From: Piscinibacter sp050175855
GTDB taxonomy: Bacteria > Pseudomonadota > Gammaproteobacteria > Burkholderiales > Burkholderiaceae_C
Reading direction: 5' to 3'
DNA: 20,557 nucleotides
Assembly: GCF_050175855.1 (NCBI RefSeq)
Contig: NZ_JBFXIO010000031.1
Coordinates: 1 to 20,557 of the forward strand
Position 1 is the first letter of the stretch. Each line of letters opens with the position of its first letter. Positions 1-7,092 of the stretch are shown here, piece after piece. Position numbers and translations under genes: made by a program. Below the pieces are notes generated by a model. It made no database searches, had not been told where the DNA came from, and saw nothing but the letters and a program-made list of their open reading frames with translations.

Positions 1-234
1 GATGACGAGCGCATCGTCGTCGAGGGCGTGAACATCGTGAAGAAGCACGTCAAGCCGAACCCGATGAAGGGCACGACCGGCGGCGTCGTCGAGAAGTCGA
101 TGTCGATCCACCAGAGCAACGTGGCGATCTACAACGCCGCCACGGGCAAGGCCGACCGCGTGGGCGTGAAGCTCCTGGCCGACGGCAAGAAGGTGCGCGT
201 CTACAAGTCCAGCGGCGACGAGATCAAGGCCTGA
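1..234 (+). CDS. rplX: 50S ribosomal protein L24, 5'-truncated by the window edge
   Basis: Frame 1 is open from base 1 to a TGA at 232-234, giving 77 residues that start DDERIVVEGVNIVKKHVKPN. L24 is an early assembly protein of the large subunit and binds 23S rRNA near the tunnel exit. The KOW-fold core with VEGVN and the KK-H-K-P motif, and the following SIHxSNVAIYN segment, are typical. The family is about 105 residues long, so roughly 28 N-terminal residues lie outside the window. A GTG at 28 is an internal Val codon and not the start. It is followed 11 bp later by rplE, the usual spc-operon order. Confidence 0.97.
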   Translation, partial: DDERIVVEGVNIVKKHVKPNPMKGTTGGVVEKSMSIHQSNVAIYNAATGKADRVGVKLLADGKKVRVYKSSGDEIKA

Positions 235-245
235 GGATCAAGAAC

Positions 246-800
246 ATGGCTCAACAGCAATCCGCCCGCCTGCAGACGATCTACCGCGAGAAGATCGTCC
301 CCGAACTGGTGAAGAAGTTCGGCTACAAGTCGACGATGGAAGTGCCGCGCATCACCAAGATCACGCTCAACATGGGCGTGAGCGAGGCCGTGGCCGACAA
401 GAAGGTGATGGACAACGCCGTCGGCGACCTCACCAAGATCGCCGGCCAGAAGCCCGTGGTCACCAAGTCGCGCAAGGCGATCGCGAACTTCAAGATCCGC
501 GACAACGTGCCGATCGGCTGCATGGTCACGCTGCGTGGCGTGCGCATGTACGAGTTCATCGACCGTTTCGTCACGATCTCGCTGCCGCGCGTGCGCGACT
601 TCCGCGGCATCTCCGGCCGTTCGTTCGACGGTCGCGGCAACTACAACATCGGGGTGAAAGAGCAGATCATCTTCCCCGAAATCGACTACGACAAGATCGA
701 CGCGCTGCGCGGGCTGAACATCAGCATCACGACGACCGCGAAGACCGACGAGGAATGCAAGGCGCTGCTCGCCGCATTCAAGTTCCCGTTCAAGAACTGA
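246..800 (+). CDS. rplE: 50S ribosomal protein L5
   Basis: 184 residues, close to the usual 179. L5 binds 5S rRNA and sits in the central protuberance of the 50S subunit. The signature region ITLNMGVSEAVADKK (about residues 39-53) and the central RVRDFRGISGRSFDGRGNY segment are characteristic. The ATG at 246 follows a TGAGGA Shine-Dalgarno sequence that overlaps the rplX stop. In E. coli, S8 represses the spc operon by binding near this gene junction; I did not find a clear matching helix here but could not fold the RNA. Confidence 0.98.
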   Translation: MAQQQSARLQTIYREKIVPELVKKFGYKSTMEVPRITKITLNMGVSEAVADKKVMDNAVGDLTKIAGQKPVVTKSRKAIANFKIRDNVPIGCMVTLRGVRMYEFIDRFVTISLPRVRDFRGISGRSFDGRGNYNIGVKEQIIFPEIDYDKIDALRGLNISITTTAKTDEECKALLAAFKFPFKN

Positions 801-808
801 GGTGGCCC

Positions 809-1114
809 GTGGCTAAACTCTCCCTCATCCAGCGCGAACTCAAGCGCGAGCAACTGGTCGCCAAGTACAAGAAGAAGTACGACGAGCTCAAGGCGATCGC
901 CAACGACGCCAAGAAGTCGGACGAAGAGCGCTACGCCGCGCGCCTGGAGCTGCAGAAGCTGCCGCGCAACGCCTACCCGACCCGCCAACGCAACCGCTGC
1001 GAGCTGACCGGCCGCCCCCGCGGTACGTTCCGCCAGTTCGGCCTGGGCCGCAACAAGATCCGCGAACTGGCCTTCAAGGGCGACATCCCCGGTGTCGTCA
1101 AGGCCAGCTGGTAA
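809..1114 (+). CDS. rpsN: 30S ribosomal protein S14, zinc-free long form, GTG start
   Basis: 101 residues beginning MAKLSLIQRELKREQ, exactly the length of the long proteobacterial S14. The start is GTG at 809, 8 bp after the rplE stop and behind a GAGGTGG Shine-Dalgarno. An ATG further upstream at 755 would add 18 residues lying inside rplE that do not belong to the family, so it is rejected. The RNRCELTGRPRG block (about residues 61-72) has a single Cys (Cys64), so the CxxC zinc ribbon of short S14 forms is absent. The product sits in the 30S head. Confidence 0.97.
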   Translation: MAKLSLIQRELKREQLVAKYKKKYDELKAIANDAKKSDEERYAARLELQKLPRNAYPTRQRNRCELTGRPRGTFRQFGLGRNKIRELAFKGDIPGVVKASW

Positions 1115-1138
1115 TCGGCGCGCAAAGGAGCAATTCAC

Positions 1139-1534
1139 ATGAGCATGAGTGATCCCATCGCCGATATGCTGACCCGCATCCGCAATGCGCAGATGGTCGA
1201 GAAGGCCCGCGTCGCGATGCCGTCGTCCAAGCTGAAGGTCGCGATCGCCAAGGTCCTGAAGGACGAGGGCTACATCGAGGACTTCGCGATCCGCGGCGAG
1301 CCGACCAAGCCGGAGCTCGAGATCGCGCTGAAGTACTACGCCGGTCGTCCGGTGATCGAGCACATCGAGCGCGTCAGCCGCCCGGGCCTGCGCATCTACA
1401 AGGGCCGCCACGACATCCCGAACGTGATGAACGGGCTGGGCGTGGCCATCGTCACCACCCCGAAGGGCGTGATGACCGACCGCAAGGCGCGCCAGGCCGG
1501 CATCGGCGGCGAAGTGCTCTGCTACGTGGCCTAA
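1139..1534 (+). CDS. rpsH: 30S ribosomal protein S8
   Basis: 131 residues, the normal length. S8 binds the central domain of 16S rRNA, and in E. coli it is also the translational repressor of the spc operon. The MSMSDPIADMLTRIRNAQ start and the C-terminal GVMTDRKARQAGIGGEVLCYV signature (about residues 110-130) are clear. The ATG at 1139 follows AAGGAG at 1125-1130. The stop TAA overlaps the AAGGAG of rplF. Confidence 0.98.
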   Translation: MSMSDPIADMLTRIRNAQMVEKARVAMPSSKLKVAIAKVLKDEGYIEDFAIRGEPTKPELEIALKYYAGRPVIEHIERVSRPGLRIYKGRHDIPNVMNGLGVAIVTTPKGVMTDRKARQAGIGGEVLCYVA

Positions 1535-1546
1535 GGAGAGATAGCG

Positions 1547-2080
1547 ATGTCACGCGTGGGAAAGATGCCGATCGCCCTGCCGCAAGGCGTGGACGTGTCG
1601 GTCACGGCTGACAAGATCAGCGTCAAGGGCTCGCTGGGCACGCTCGTGCGCCCGGTCAACGAGCTGGTCACGATCAAGAACGAAGGCGGCACGCTCAAGT
1701 TCGCCCCGGCCAACGACACCGCCGAGGCCGACGCGATGAGCGGCACGATGCGCGCGCTGGTGGCCAACATGGTCAACGGCGTGAGCAAGGGCTTCGAGAA
1801 GAAGCTGACGCTGGTCGGCGTGGGTTTCCGTGCCGCCGCGCAAGGCCCGAAGCTGAACCTGCAGATCGGCTTCTCGCACCCGGTCGTCAAGGACATGCCG
1901 GCCGGCATCACGGTCACCTGCCCGACGCAGACCGAGATCGTGATCAAGGGTTCCGACCGCCAGGTGGTGGGCCAGATCGCCGCTGAAGTGCGCGCGATCC
2001 GCCCGCCCGAGCCCTACAAGGGCAAGGGCATCCGCTACGCGGAAGAGAAGGTCACGATCAAAGAGACCAAGAAGAAGTAA
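1547..2080 (+). CDS. rplF: 50S ribosomal protein L6
   Basis: 177 residues, exactly the family norm. L6 binds 23S rRNA near the factor-binding site and consists of two homologous alpha/beta domains. The L6 signature PEPYKGKGIRY lies at about residues 154-164. The start MSRVGKMPIALP is typical, and the ATG follows AAGGAGAG at 1533-1540, which overlaps the rpsH stop. The lysine-rich C-terminus (KETKKK) is typical. Confidence 0.98.
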   Translation: MSRVGKMPIALPQGVDVSVTADKISVKGSLGTLVRPVNELVTIKNEGGTLKFAPANDTAEADAMSGTMRALVANMVNGVSKGFEKKLTLVGVGFRAAAQGPKLNLQIGFSHPVVKDMPAGITVTCPTQTEIVIKGSDRQVVGQIAAEVRAIRPPEPYKGKGIRYAEEKVTIKETKKK

Positions 2081-2092
2081 GGAGCGACGACC

Positions 2093-2461
2093 ATGACTCT
2101 GAACAAGAAGGATCAGCGCATCCGCCGCTCCCGCCAGACCCGGGTCCGCATCGCGACGCAGCGTGTGGCTCGCCTGACCGTGCACCGCACGAACCTGCAC
2201 ATCTATGCCAGCGTCATCTCCGACGACGGCACCAAGGTGCTGGCCAGCGCCTCGACCGCCGAAGCCGACGTTCGCAAGGAACTCGGCGCCGCGGGCAAGG
2301 GCGGCAACGTGGCGGCTGCCACGGTGATCGGCAAGCGCATTGCCGAGAAGGCCAAGGCTGCCGGCATCGAGAAGGTGGCGTTCGACCGCGCCGGTTTCGC
2401 CTACCACGGCCGCGTGAAGGCGCTGGCCGAGGCCGCGCGCGAAGCCGGTCTGCAGTTCTAA
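2093..2461 (+). CDS. rplR: 50S ribosomal protein L18
   Basis: 122 residues. L18 binds 5S rRNA together with L5 in the central protuberance. A basic N-terminal tail (KKDQRIRRSRQTRVRI) is followed by the VHRTNLHIYASVI strand and the C-terminal AFDRAGFAYHGRVKALAEAAREAGLQF block diagnostic of the family. The start lies 12 bp after rplF, and AAGGAG at 2079-2084 overlaps the rplF stop. Confidence 0.98.
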   Translation: MTLNKKDQRIRRSRQTRVRIATQRVARLTVHRTNLHIYASVISDDGTKVLASASTAEADVRKELGAAGKGGNVAAATVIGKRIAEKAKAAGIEKVAFDRAGFAYHGRVKALAEAAREAGLQF

Positions 2462-2497
2462 GCGCCCCCCGTTTCGGCGACGACAAGGAATTCGAGA

Positions 2498-3016
2498 ATG
2501 GCAAAGTTTCAACCCCGCCAGCAGACCGAAGGCAACGACGACGGCCTGAAGGAAAAGATGATCGCGGTGAACCGCGTCACCAAGGTGGTCAAGGGTGGCC
2601 GCACGCTGAGCTTCGCGGCGCTGACCGTGGTCGGTGACGGCGATGGCCGCATCGGCATGGGCAAGGGCAAGGCCAAGGAAGTGCCGGTGGCGGTGCAGAA
2701 GGCCATGGAAGCCGCGCGCCGCAACATGTTCAAGGTCCAGCTCAAGGACGGCACGATCCACCACAAGGTGATCGGCGAGCACGGCTCGGCCAAGGTGCTG
2801 ATGGCGCCGGCCAAGCAGGGTGACGGCATCATCGCCGGCGGCCCGATGCGCGCCGTGTTCGAGGTGATGGGCGTGACCGACATCGTGGCCAAGAGCCACG
2901 GCTCGACCAACCCGTACAACATGGTCCGCGCCACGCTGGACGCGCTGAAGAGCTCGACCACGCCGGCCGAGGTCGCCGCCAAGCGCGGCCTGACCGTCGA
3001 GCAGCTGTTCAGCTGA
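2498..3016 (+). CDS. rpsE: 30S ribosomal protein S5
   Basis: 172 residues, within the usual range. S5 acts in the 30S decoding region and mRNA entry tunnel and affects accuracy. The N-terminal double-strand-RNA-binding fold contains the S5 signature GGRTLSFAALTVVGDGDGRI and the following GMGKGKAKEVP (about residues 33-63). The C-terminal part has the SHGSTNPYNMVRATLDAL segment. AAGGAA at 2485-2490 precedes the ATG by a usual distance. The 36-bp gap from rplR is one of the larger gaps in this part of the operon. Confidence 0.98.
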   Translation: MAKFQPRQQTEGNDDGLKEKMIAVNRVTKVVKGGRTLSFAALTVVGDGDGRIGMGKGKAKEVPVAVQKAMEAARRNMFKVQLKDGTIHHKVIGEHGSAKVLMAPAKQGDGIIAGGPMRAVFEVMGVTDIVAKSHGSTNPYNMVRATLDALKSSTTPAEVAAKRGLTVEQLFS

Positions 3017-3036
3017 TCGACCTGCGGAGAACTGTC

Positions 3037-3219
3037 ATGGCAGAGAAGAAGACCCTCACGGTGAAGCTGGTGCGCAGCGTCGCCGGCACGCGCGAGTCGC
3101 ATCGCGCCACGGTGCGCGGCCTGGGCCTGCGCAAGCTCAACAGCGAATCGACGCTGGAAGACACGCCGTCGGTGCGCGGCATGATCAACAAGGTCTCGTA
3201 CCTGGTGAAGGTGCTGTAA
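3037..3219 (+). CDS. rpmD: 50S ribosomal protein L30
   Basis: 60 residues, the normal size of bacterial L30. The segment LTVKLVRSVAGTRESHRATV followed by RGLGLRKLNSESTLEDTPSVRGMI is the family core. The start lies 20 bp after rpsE behind CGGAGA. The stop and the rplO start share one base (TAATG), which suggests translational coupling with rplO. Confidence 0.97.
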   Translation: MAEKKTLTVKLVRSVAGTRESHRATVRGLGLRKLNSESTLEDTPSVRGMINKVSYLVKVL

Positions 3220-3650
3220 TGGAACTGAACACCATCAAGCCTGCCGAAGGCAGCAAGAAGGCGCGTCGCCGCGTCGGCCGCGGCATCGGTTCCGGCCTGG
3301 GCAAGACCGCCGGCCGTGGCCACAAGGGCCAGAAGTCGCGTTCGGGCGGCTACCACAAGGTCGGTTTCGAAGGCGGCCAGATGCCGCTGCAGCGCCGTCT
3401 GCCCAAGCGTGGCTTCAAGTCCGCGCAGCTGAAGTACAACGACGAGATCACCCTGGCCGACCTGGAGAAGCTGGGTGCGGACGAGGTCGACCTGCTGGCG
3501 CTCAAGGCAGCCAAGCTGGTGAGCCAGCTGGCGCAGACCGTCAAGGTGATCAAGACCGGCGAGCTGACCCGCAAGGTTGTGCTCAAGGGCATCGGCGCGA
3601 CCGCCGGCGCCAAGGCTGCCATCGAGGCGGCCGGCGGCTCGGTGGCCTGA
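3219..3650 (+). CDS. rplO: 50S ribosomal protein L15
   Basis: 143 residues. L15 is a late-assembly 23S rRNA-binding protein with a long basic glycine-rich N-terminal extension, visible here as RRRVGRGIGSGLGKTAGRGH and the following KGQKSRSGG (about residues 16-44). The globular C-terminal part ends in VLKGIGATAGAKAAIEAAGG. Its ATG overlaps the rpmD stop by one base (TAATG), with a GAAGG sequence inside the rpmD coding end serving as ribosome-binding site. Confidence 0.97.
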   Translation: MELNTIKPAEGSKKARRRVGRGIGSGLGKTAGRGHKGQKSRSGGYHKVGFEGGQMPLQRRLPKRGFKSAQLKYNDEITLADLEKLGADEVDLLALKAAKLVSQLAQTVKVIKTGELTRKVVLKGIGATAGAKAAIEAAGGSVA

Positions 3651-3684
3651 TCGGCCGCTCGTCGACGAACTCGAACGGATCTCA

Positions 3685-4995
3685 GTGGCAACCAACGCGA
3701 CTCAACTGGCCAAGAGCGGCAAGTTCGGCGACCTGCGTCGCCGGCTGGTCTTCCTGGTGCTGGCGCTCGTGGTCTACCGCATCGGCGCGCACATTCCCGT
3801 GCCCGGCATCGACCCGAACCAGCTCCAGCAGCTGTTCCAGGGCCAGGCCGGCGGCATCCTGAGCCTGTTCAACATGTTCTCGGGTGGCGCCCTGTCGCGC
3901 TTCACCGTCTTCGCGCTGGGCATCATGCCCTACATCTCCGCGTCGATCATCATGCAGCTGATGACCTACGTGGTGCCGACGCTCGAGGCGCTGAAGAAGG
4001 AAGGCGAGGCCGGTCGCCGCAAGATCACGCAGTACACCCGCTACGGCACGCTGGGCCTGGCCCTGTTCCAGTCGCTGGGCATCGCGCTGGCGCTGGAAGG
4101 TTCGCCCGGCCTGGTGATCGACCCGGGTTTCGCGTTCCGTATGACCGCGGTGGTGAGCCTGGTGGCCGGCACGATGTTCCTGATGTGGCTGGGCGAGCAG
4201 ATCACCGAGCGCGGCCTGGGCAACGGCATCTCCATCCTGATCTTCGCCGGCATCGCCGCGGGCCTGCCGAGCGCCATCGGCGGCCTGTTCGAGCTGGTGC
4301 GCACCGGTGCGATGAGCATCATCGTCTCGCTGTTCATCATCGCGCTGGTGGTCGTCGTGACCTACGTGGTGGTGTTCGTCGAGCGCGGCCAGCGCAAGAT
4401 CCTGGTGAACTACGCCAAGCGCCAAGTGGGCAACAAGGTCTACGGCGGGCAGTCGTCGCACCTGCCGCTGAAGCTGAACATGTCGGGCGTGATCCCGCCG
4501 ATCTTCGCGTCGTCGATCATCCTGCTGCCGGCCACCGTGGTGGGCTGGTTCGCCACCGGTGACGGCCTGCGCTGGCTGAAGGACCTGGCTTCGCTGCTCT
4601 CTCCCGGCCAGCCGATCTACGTGATGCTGTACGCCGCGGCGATCATCTTCTTCTGCTTCTTCTACACGGCGCTGGTGTTCAACAGCCGCGAGACGGCCGA
4701 CAACCTGAAGAAGAGCGGCGCCTTCATCCCGGGCATCCGCCCGGGCGAGCAGACCGCGAAGCACATCGACAAGATCCTGTCGCGTCTGACGCTGGTGGGT
4801 GCGGTGTACATCACCGCGGTCTGCCTGCTGCCCGAGTTCCTGGTGCTGAAGTACAACGTGCCGTTCTACTTCGGCGGCACCTCGCTGCTGATCATCGTCG
4901 TCGTGACGATGGACTTCTGGGCCCAGGTGCAGAGCTACGTGATGAGCCAGCAGTACGAGAGTTTGTTGAAGAAGGCGAACTTCAAGGCGAGCTGA
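3685..4995 (+). CDS. secY: Protein translocase channel subunit SecY, GTG start
   Basis: 436 residues. SecY is the polytopic channel of the SecYEG translocon in the inner membrane. About ten hydrophobic segments are visible. The first transmembrane segment is near residues 20-30 and is followed by YRIGAHIPVPGID. The plug region is about residues 60-75, and SecY signature 1 (FTVFALGIMPYISASIIMQL) follows at about 73-92. The cytoplasmic loop GQRKILVNYAKRQVG and the late GGTSLLIIVVVTMD segment are also present. The reading frame is open from 3577, but that region overlaps rplO and encodes no SecY-like sequence. The GTG at 3685 (MATNATQLAKSGKFGDLRRR) matches related SecY N-termini, although only a weak ribosome-binding site is visible. 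Confidence 0.96.
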   Translation: MATNATQLAKSGKFGDLRRRLVFLVLALVVYRIGAHIPVPGIDPNQLQQLFQGQAGGILSLFNMFSGGALSRFTVFALGIMPYISASIIMQLMTYVVPTLEALKKEGEAGRRKITQYTRYGTLGLALFQSLGIALALEGSPGLVIDPGFAFRMTAVVSLVAGTMFLMWLGEQITERGLGNGISILIFAGIAAGLPSAIGGLFELVRTGAMSIIVSLFIIALVVVVTYVVVFVERGQRKILVNYAKRQVGNKVYGGQSSHLPLKLNMSGVIPPIFASSIILLPATVVGWFATGDGLRWLKDLASLLSPGQPIYVMLYAAAIIFFCFFYTALVFNSRETADNLKKSGAFIPGIRPGEQTAKHIDKILSRLTLVGAVYITAVCLLPEFLVLKYNVPFYFGGTSLLIIVVVTMDFWAQVQSYVMSQQYESLLKKANFKAS

Positions 4996-4996
4996 G

Positions 4997-5215
4997 ATGG
5001 CGAAAGACGATGTCATCCAGATGCAAGGCGAGATTCTGGAGAACCTGCCGAACGCCACGTTTCGCGTGAAATTGGAGAACGGGCACATCGTGCTCGGCCA
5101 CATCTCCGGAAAGATGCGCATGCACTACATCCGCATCCTGCCGGGCGACAAGGTGACGGTCGAGCTGACGCCCTACGATTTGAGTCGCGCCCGCATCGTG
5201 TTCCGGGCCAAGTGA
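4997..5215 (+). CDS. infA: Translation initiation factor IF-1
   Basis: 72 residues, a single S1-like OB fold covering the entire protein (GEILENLPNATFRVKLENGH, then SGKMRMHYIRILPGDKVTVE). IF-1 binds the 30S A site and assists IF-2 and IF-3 during initiation. Only one base separates the secY stop from this ATG, so coupling with secY is likely. Placement between secY and rpmJ is common in betaproteobacteria and Gram-positives and differs from E. coli, where infA is unlinked. Confidence 0.98.
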   Translation: MAKDDVIQMQGEILENLPNATFRVKLENGHIVLGHISGKMRMHYIRILPGDKVTVELTPYDLSRARIVFRAK

Positions 5216-5244
5216 GCAGCCTGACGAGGGCTTAGGAGAAGACC

Positions 5245-5358
5245 ATGAAAGTAGCCGCTTCCGTCAAGAAGATGTGCCGCAACTGCAAGATCATCCGCCG
5301 CAAGGGTGTGGTGCGGGTGATCTGCACCGACCCGCGTCACAAGCAGCGTCAAGGCTGA
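5245..5358 (+). CDS. rpmJ: 50S ribosomal protein L36, zinc-ribbon form
   Basis: A 37-residue gene reading MKVAASVKKMCRNCKIIRRK and then GVVRVICTDPRHKQRQG. L36 is the smallest 50S protein. The zinc ligands Cys11, Cys14, Cys27 and His32 (CxxC-x12-C-x4-H) are all present, so this is the zinc-containing paralog type. TAGGAGA at 5233-5239 precedes the ATG. The stop TGA at 5356-5358 is 17 bp before rpsM. Confidence 0.97.
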   Translation: MKVAASVKKMCRNCKIIRRKGVVRVICTDPRHKQRQG

Positions 5359-5375
5359 ACTGAAGGATCCAAGAA

Positions 5376-5741
5376 ATGGCACGCATTGCTGGCATCAACA
5401 TTCCGCCGCACAAGCACACCGAGATCGGCCTGACGCACATCTACGGCATCGGCCGCACGACCGCGCAGAAGATCTGCGACAAGGTCGGTGTCGCGTACTC
5501 GAAGAAGATCAAGGACCTGACCGACGGCGACCTGGAGAAGATCCGGGAAGAGATCGGCAAGATGACGATCGAGGGCGACCTGCGCCGCGAGATGTCGATC
5601 AACATCAAGCGACTGATGGACCTCGGCTGCTACCGCGGCTTCCGTCATCGCCGCGGGCTGCCTGTGCGCGGCCAGCGCACCAAGACCAATGCGCGCACGC
5701 GCAAGGGCCCGCGCAAGTCGGGCGCCCTGGTCAAGAAGTAA
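5376..5741 (+). CDS. rpsM: 30S ribosomal protein S13
   Basis: 121 residues. S13 lies in the 30S head and contacts the P-site tRNA and the 50S subunit. The helix-two-turn-helix region (about residues 15-60, HIYGIGRTTAQKICDKVGV) precedes the signature CYRGFRHRRGLPVRGQ (about 85-100) and the basic C-terminal tail KTNARTRKGPRKS. AAGGAT precedes the ATG. Only 17 bp separate it from rpmJ, which leaves no room for the E. coli-type pseudoknot leader where S4 represses the alpha operon. Confidence 0.98.
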   Translation: MARIAGINIPPHKHTEIGLTHIYGIGRTTAQKICDKVGVAYSKKIKDLTDGDLEKIREEIGKMTIEGDLRREMSINIKRLMDLGCYRGFRHRRGLPVRGQRTKTNARTRKGPRKSGALVKK

Positions 5742-5763
5742 GCATTGAACGAAGGTCACGAAC

Positions 5764-6168
5764 ATGGCTAAGGCACCCGTCAACACCGCCGCGCAACGCG
5801 TCCGCAAGAAGATCCGCAAGAACGTCGCGGACGGCATCGCGCACGTGCACGCGTCGTTCAACAACACGATCATCACGATCACCGACCGCCAGGGCGGCGC
5901 GCTGTCGTGGGCCAGCAGTGGCGGCCAGGGCTTCAAGGGCTCGCGCAAGAGCACGCCGTTCGCCGCCCAGGTGGCCGCGGAAGTCGCCGGCCGCGCTGCC
6001 CAGGAGCAGGGCATCAAGAACCTCGACGTGCGGATCAAGGGCCCGGGTCCCGGCCGCGAGTCGTCGGTGCGCGCGCTGGCCTCGCTGGGCATCCGGATCA
6101 ACTCGATCTCGGACGTCACGCCGGTGCCGCACAACGGCTGCCGTCCGCAGAAGCGCCGCCGCATCTGA
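5764..6168 (+). CDS. rpsK: 30S ribosomal protein S11
   Basis: 134 residues. S11 sits on the 30S platform and binds the 690 and 790 regions of 16S rRNA. The characteristic HVHASFNNTIITITDRQGG (about residues 28-46) and the C-terminal VTPVPHNGCRPQKRRRI are unmistakable. The start lies 22 bp after rpsM behind GAAGG. An intrinsic-terminator-like hairpin follows 15 bp after the stop. Confidence 0.98.
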   Translation: MAKAPVNTAAQRVRKKIRKNVADGIAHVHASFNNTIITITDRQGGALSWASSGGQGFKGSRKSTPFAAQVAAEVAGRAAQEQGIKNLDVRIKGPGPGRESSVRALASLGIRINSISDVTPVPHNGCRPQKRRRI

Positions 6169-6183
6169 GCGCTGTTTTCCGTG

Positions 6184-6217
6184 GTCGGCGAAGCCGTTGC
6201 GGCCTCGCCGACTTTTT
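6184..6217 (+). terminator. Intrinsic terminator or attenuator between rpsK and rpsD
   Basis: GTCGGCGA (6184-6191) pairs perfectly with TCGCCGAC (6205-6212). One A/C mismatch and a further 4-bp GCCG/CGGC stem follow, closing on a TTG loop. Five T residues follow at once (6213-6217), then CGCTT. This is a textbook rho-independent terminator shape. Its position inside a ribosomal operon suggests partial termination or attenuation before rpsD-rpoA-rplQ. Confidence 0.85.
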
Positions 6218-6220
6218 CGC

Positions 6221-6251
6221 TTGTGAAGCCCACCGCCTGAGCGCCCATAAC
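6221..6251 (+). promoter_or_regulatory. Possible promoter for rpsD-rpoA-rplQ
   Basis: TTGTGA at 6221-6226 (4 of 6 matches to a sigma-70 -35) is followed after 19 bp by CATAAC at 6246-6251 (4 of 6 matches to -10). It lies directly downstream of the terminator and leaves about 65 nt of leader before the rpsD GTG. That leader holds a short CTCCC/GGGAG hairpin near 6280-6295. The spacing is longer than ideal, so this is only a candidate. Confidence 0.35.
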
Positions 6252-6323
6252 AACACTCCGCCAGGCTCACGCGACGTCTCCCTCCGGGGAGTGCTCGCGC
6301 CAGATTGAACGAAGGACACCAAC

Positions 6324-6947
6324 GTGGCACGTTACCTCGGCCCCAAGGCCAAACTCTCCCGCCGTGAAGGCACCGACCTTTTCCTGAAGAGCGCCCGCCG
6401 CCCGATCAGCGACAAGGCGAAGTTCGACTCCAAGCCCGGCCAGCACGGCCGCACCTCGGGCAGCCGCACCAGCGACTTCGGCCTGCAGCTGCGCGAGAAG
6501 CAGAAGGTCAAGCGCATGTACGGCGTGCTGGAGCGCCAGTTCCGCCGCTACTTCGCCGAGGCCGAGCGCCGCAAGGGCAACACCGGTTCGAACCTGCTGA
6601 CGCTGCTCGAGTCGCGCCTGGACAACGTCGTGTACCGCATGGGCTTCGGCAGCACGCGCGCTGAGGCGCGCCAGCTGGTCTCGCACAAGGGCATCACGGT
6701 CAACGGCGAGGTGGTGAACATCGCCTCCTACCTCGTGAAGCCGGGCGACACCATCGCCGTCCGCGAGAAGGCCAAGAAGCAGCTGCGCGTCACCGATGCG
6801 GTCAAGCTGGCTGAAGCTCAGGGCATGCCGGGCTGGGTGCAGGTCGATGCGAACAAGCTCGAGGGCGTGTTCAAGAAGGCCCCGGATCGCGACGAATTCG
6901 GCGCCGACATCAAGGAAGCGCTGATCGTCGAGTTGTACTCGCGCTGA
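6324..6947 (+). CDS. rpsD: 30S ribosomal protein S4, zinc-free form, GTG start
   Basis: 207 residues. S4 is a primary 16S rRNA-binding protein at the 5' domain, and in E. coli it is the autogenous repressor of the alpha operon. The N-terminus MARYLGPKAKLSRREGTDLF is typical, with no zinc cysteines in the first 45 residues. The RNA-binding S4 domain starts near residue 97, with signature LESRLDNVVYRMGFGSTRAE at 95-114. The GTG start at 6324 follows GAAGGA at 6311-6316. It is separated from rpsK by 155 bp containing a terminator, so it may be transcribed partly from its own promoter. Confidence 0.98.
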   Translation: MARYLGPKAKLSRREGTDLFLKSARRPISDKAKFDSKPGQHGRTSGSRTSDFGLQLREKQKVKRMYGVLERQFRRYFAEAERRKGNTGSNLLTLLESRLDNVVYRMGFGSTRAEARQLVSHKGITVNGEVVNIASYLVKPGDTIAVREKAKKQLRVTDAVKLAEAQGMPGWVQVDANKLEGVFKKAPDRDEFGADIKEALIVELYSR

Positions 6948-6987
6948 TGCCGTCTTCGGGCCTGTCGCGTCGGCGCCAGGTCCCTCC

Positions 6988-7019
6988 CCTCGCCGTGCCG
7001 TGCCGGGCACATGGCGAGG
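6988..7019 (+). promoter_or_regulatory. Hairpin in the rpsD-rpoA leader
   Basis: CCTCGCC (6988-6994) pairs with GGCGAGG (7013-7019). Directly inside, GTGCC (6995-6999) pairs with GGCAC (7006-7010), with a 2-nt bulge (7011-7012) and a 6-nt loop. Together they make a 12-bp GC-rich stem in the 145-bp gap before rpoA. No T-tract follows, so it is unlikely to be a plain terminator. It could protect mRNA, pause polymerase or be a protein-binding leader element; the function is inferred only. Confidence 0.55.
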
Positions 7020-7092
7020 CGAACACAGCCCGGCCATGTCCGCCAGCCTTATCGGTGTAACGAGCCGAGGGTATTGAGAGGAACAGGACTCA

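Noticed and set aside
246..330. Possible S8 repressor-binding helix at the rplX-rplE junction
   Set aside because: Expected by analogy with E. coli, but I could not see a convincing matching stem by eye.
1550..2899. A 449-codon minus-strand open frame opposite rplF-rplR-rpsE
   Set aside because: Spans three known genes and their gaps; composition typical of an antisense shadow.
3577..3684. Upstream extension of secY to an earlier start codon
   Set aside because: The region overlaps rplO and encodes Arg/Pro/Ala-rich sequence unlike any SecY N-terminus; GTG at 3685 fits the family.
3682..5121. A 479-codon minus-strand open frame opposite secY
   Set aside because: Sequence is H-, R- and Q-rich without structure, and secY on the other strand is certain.
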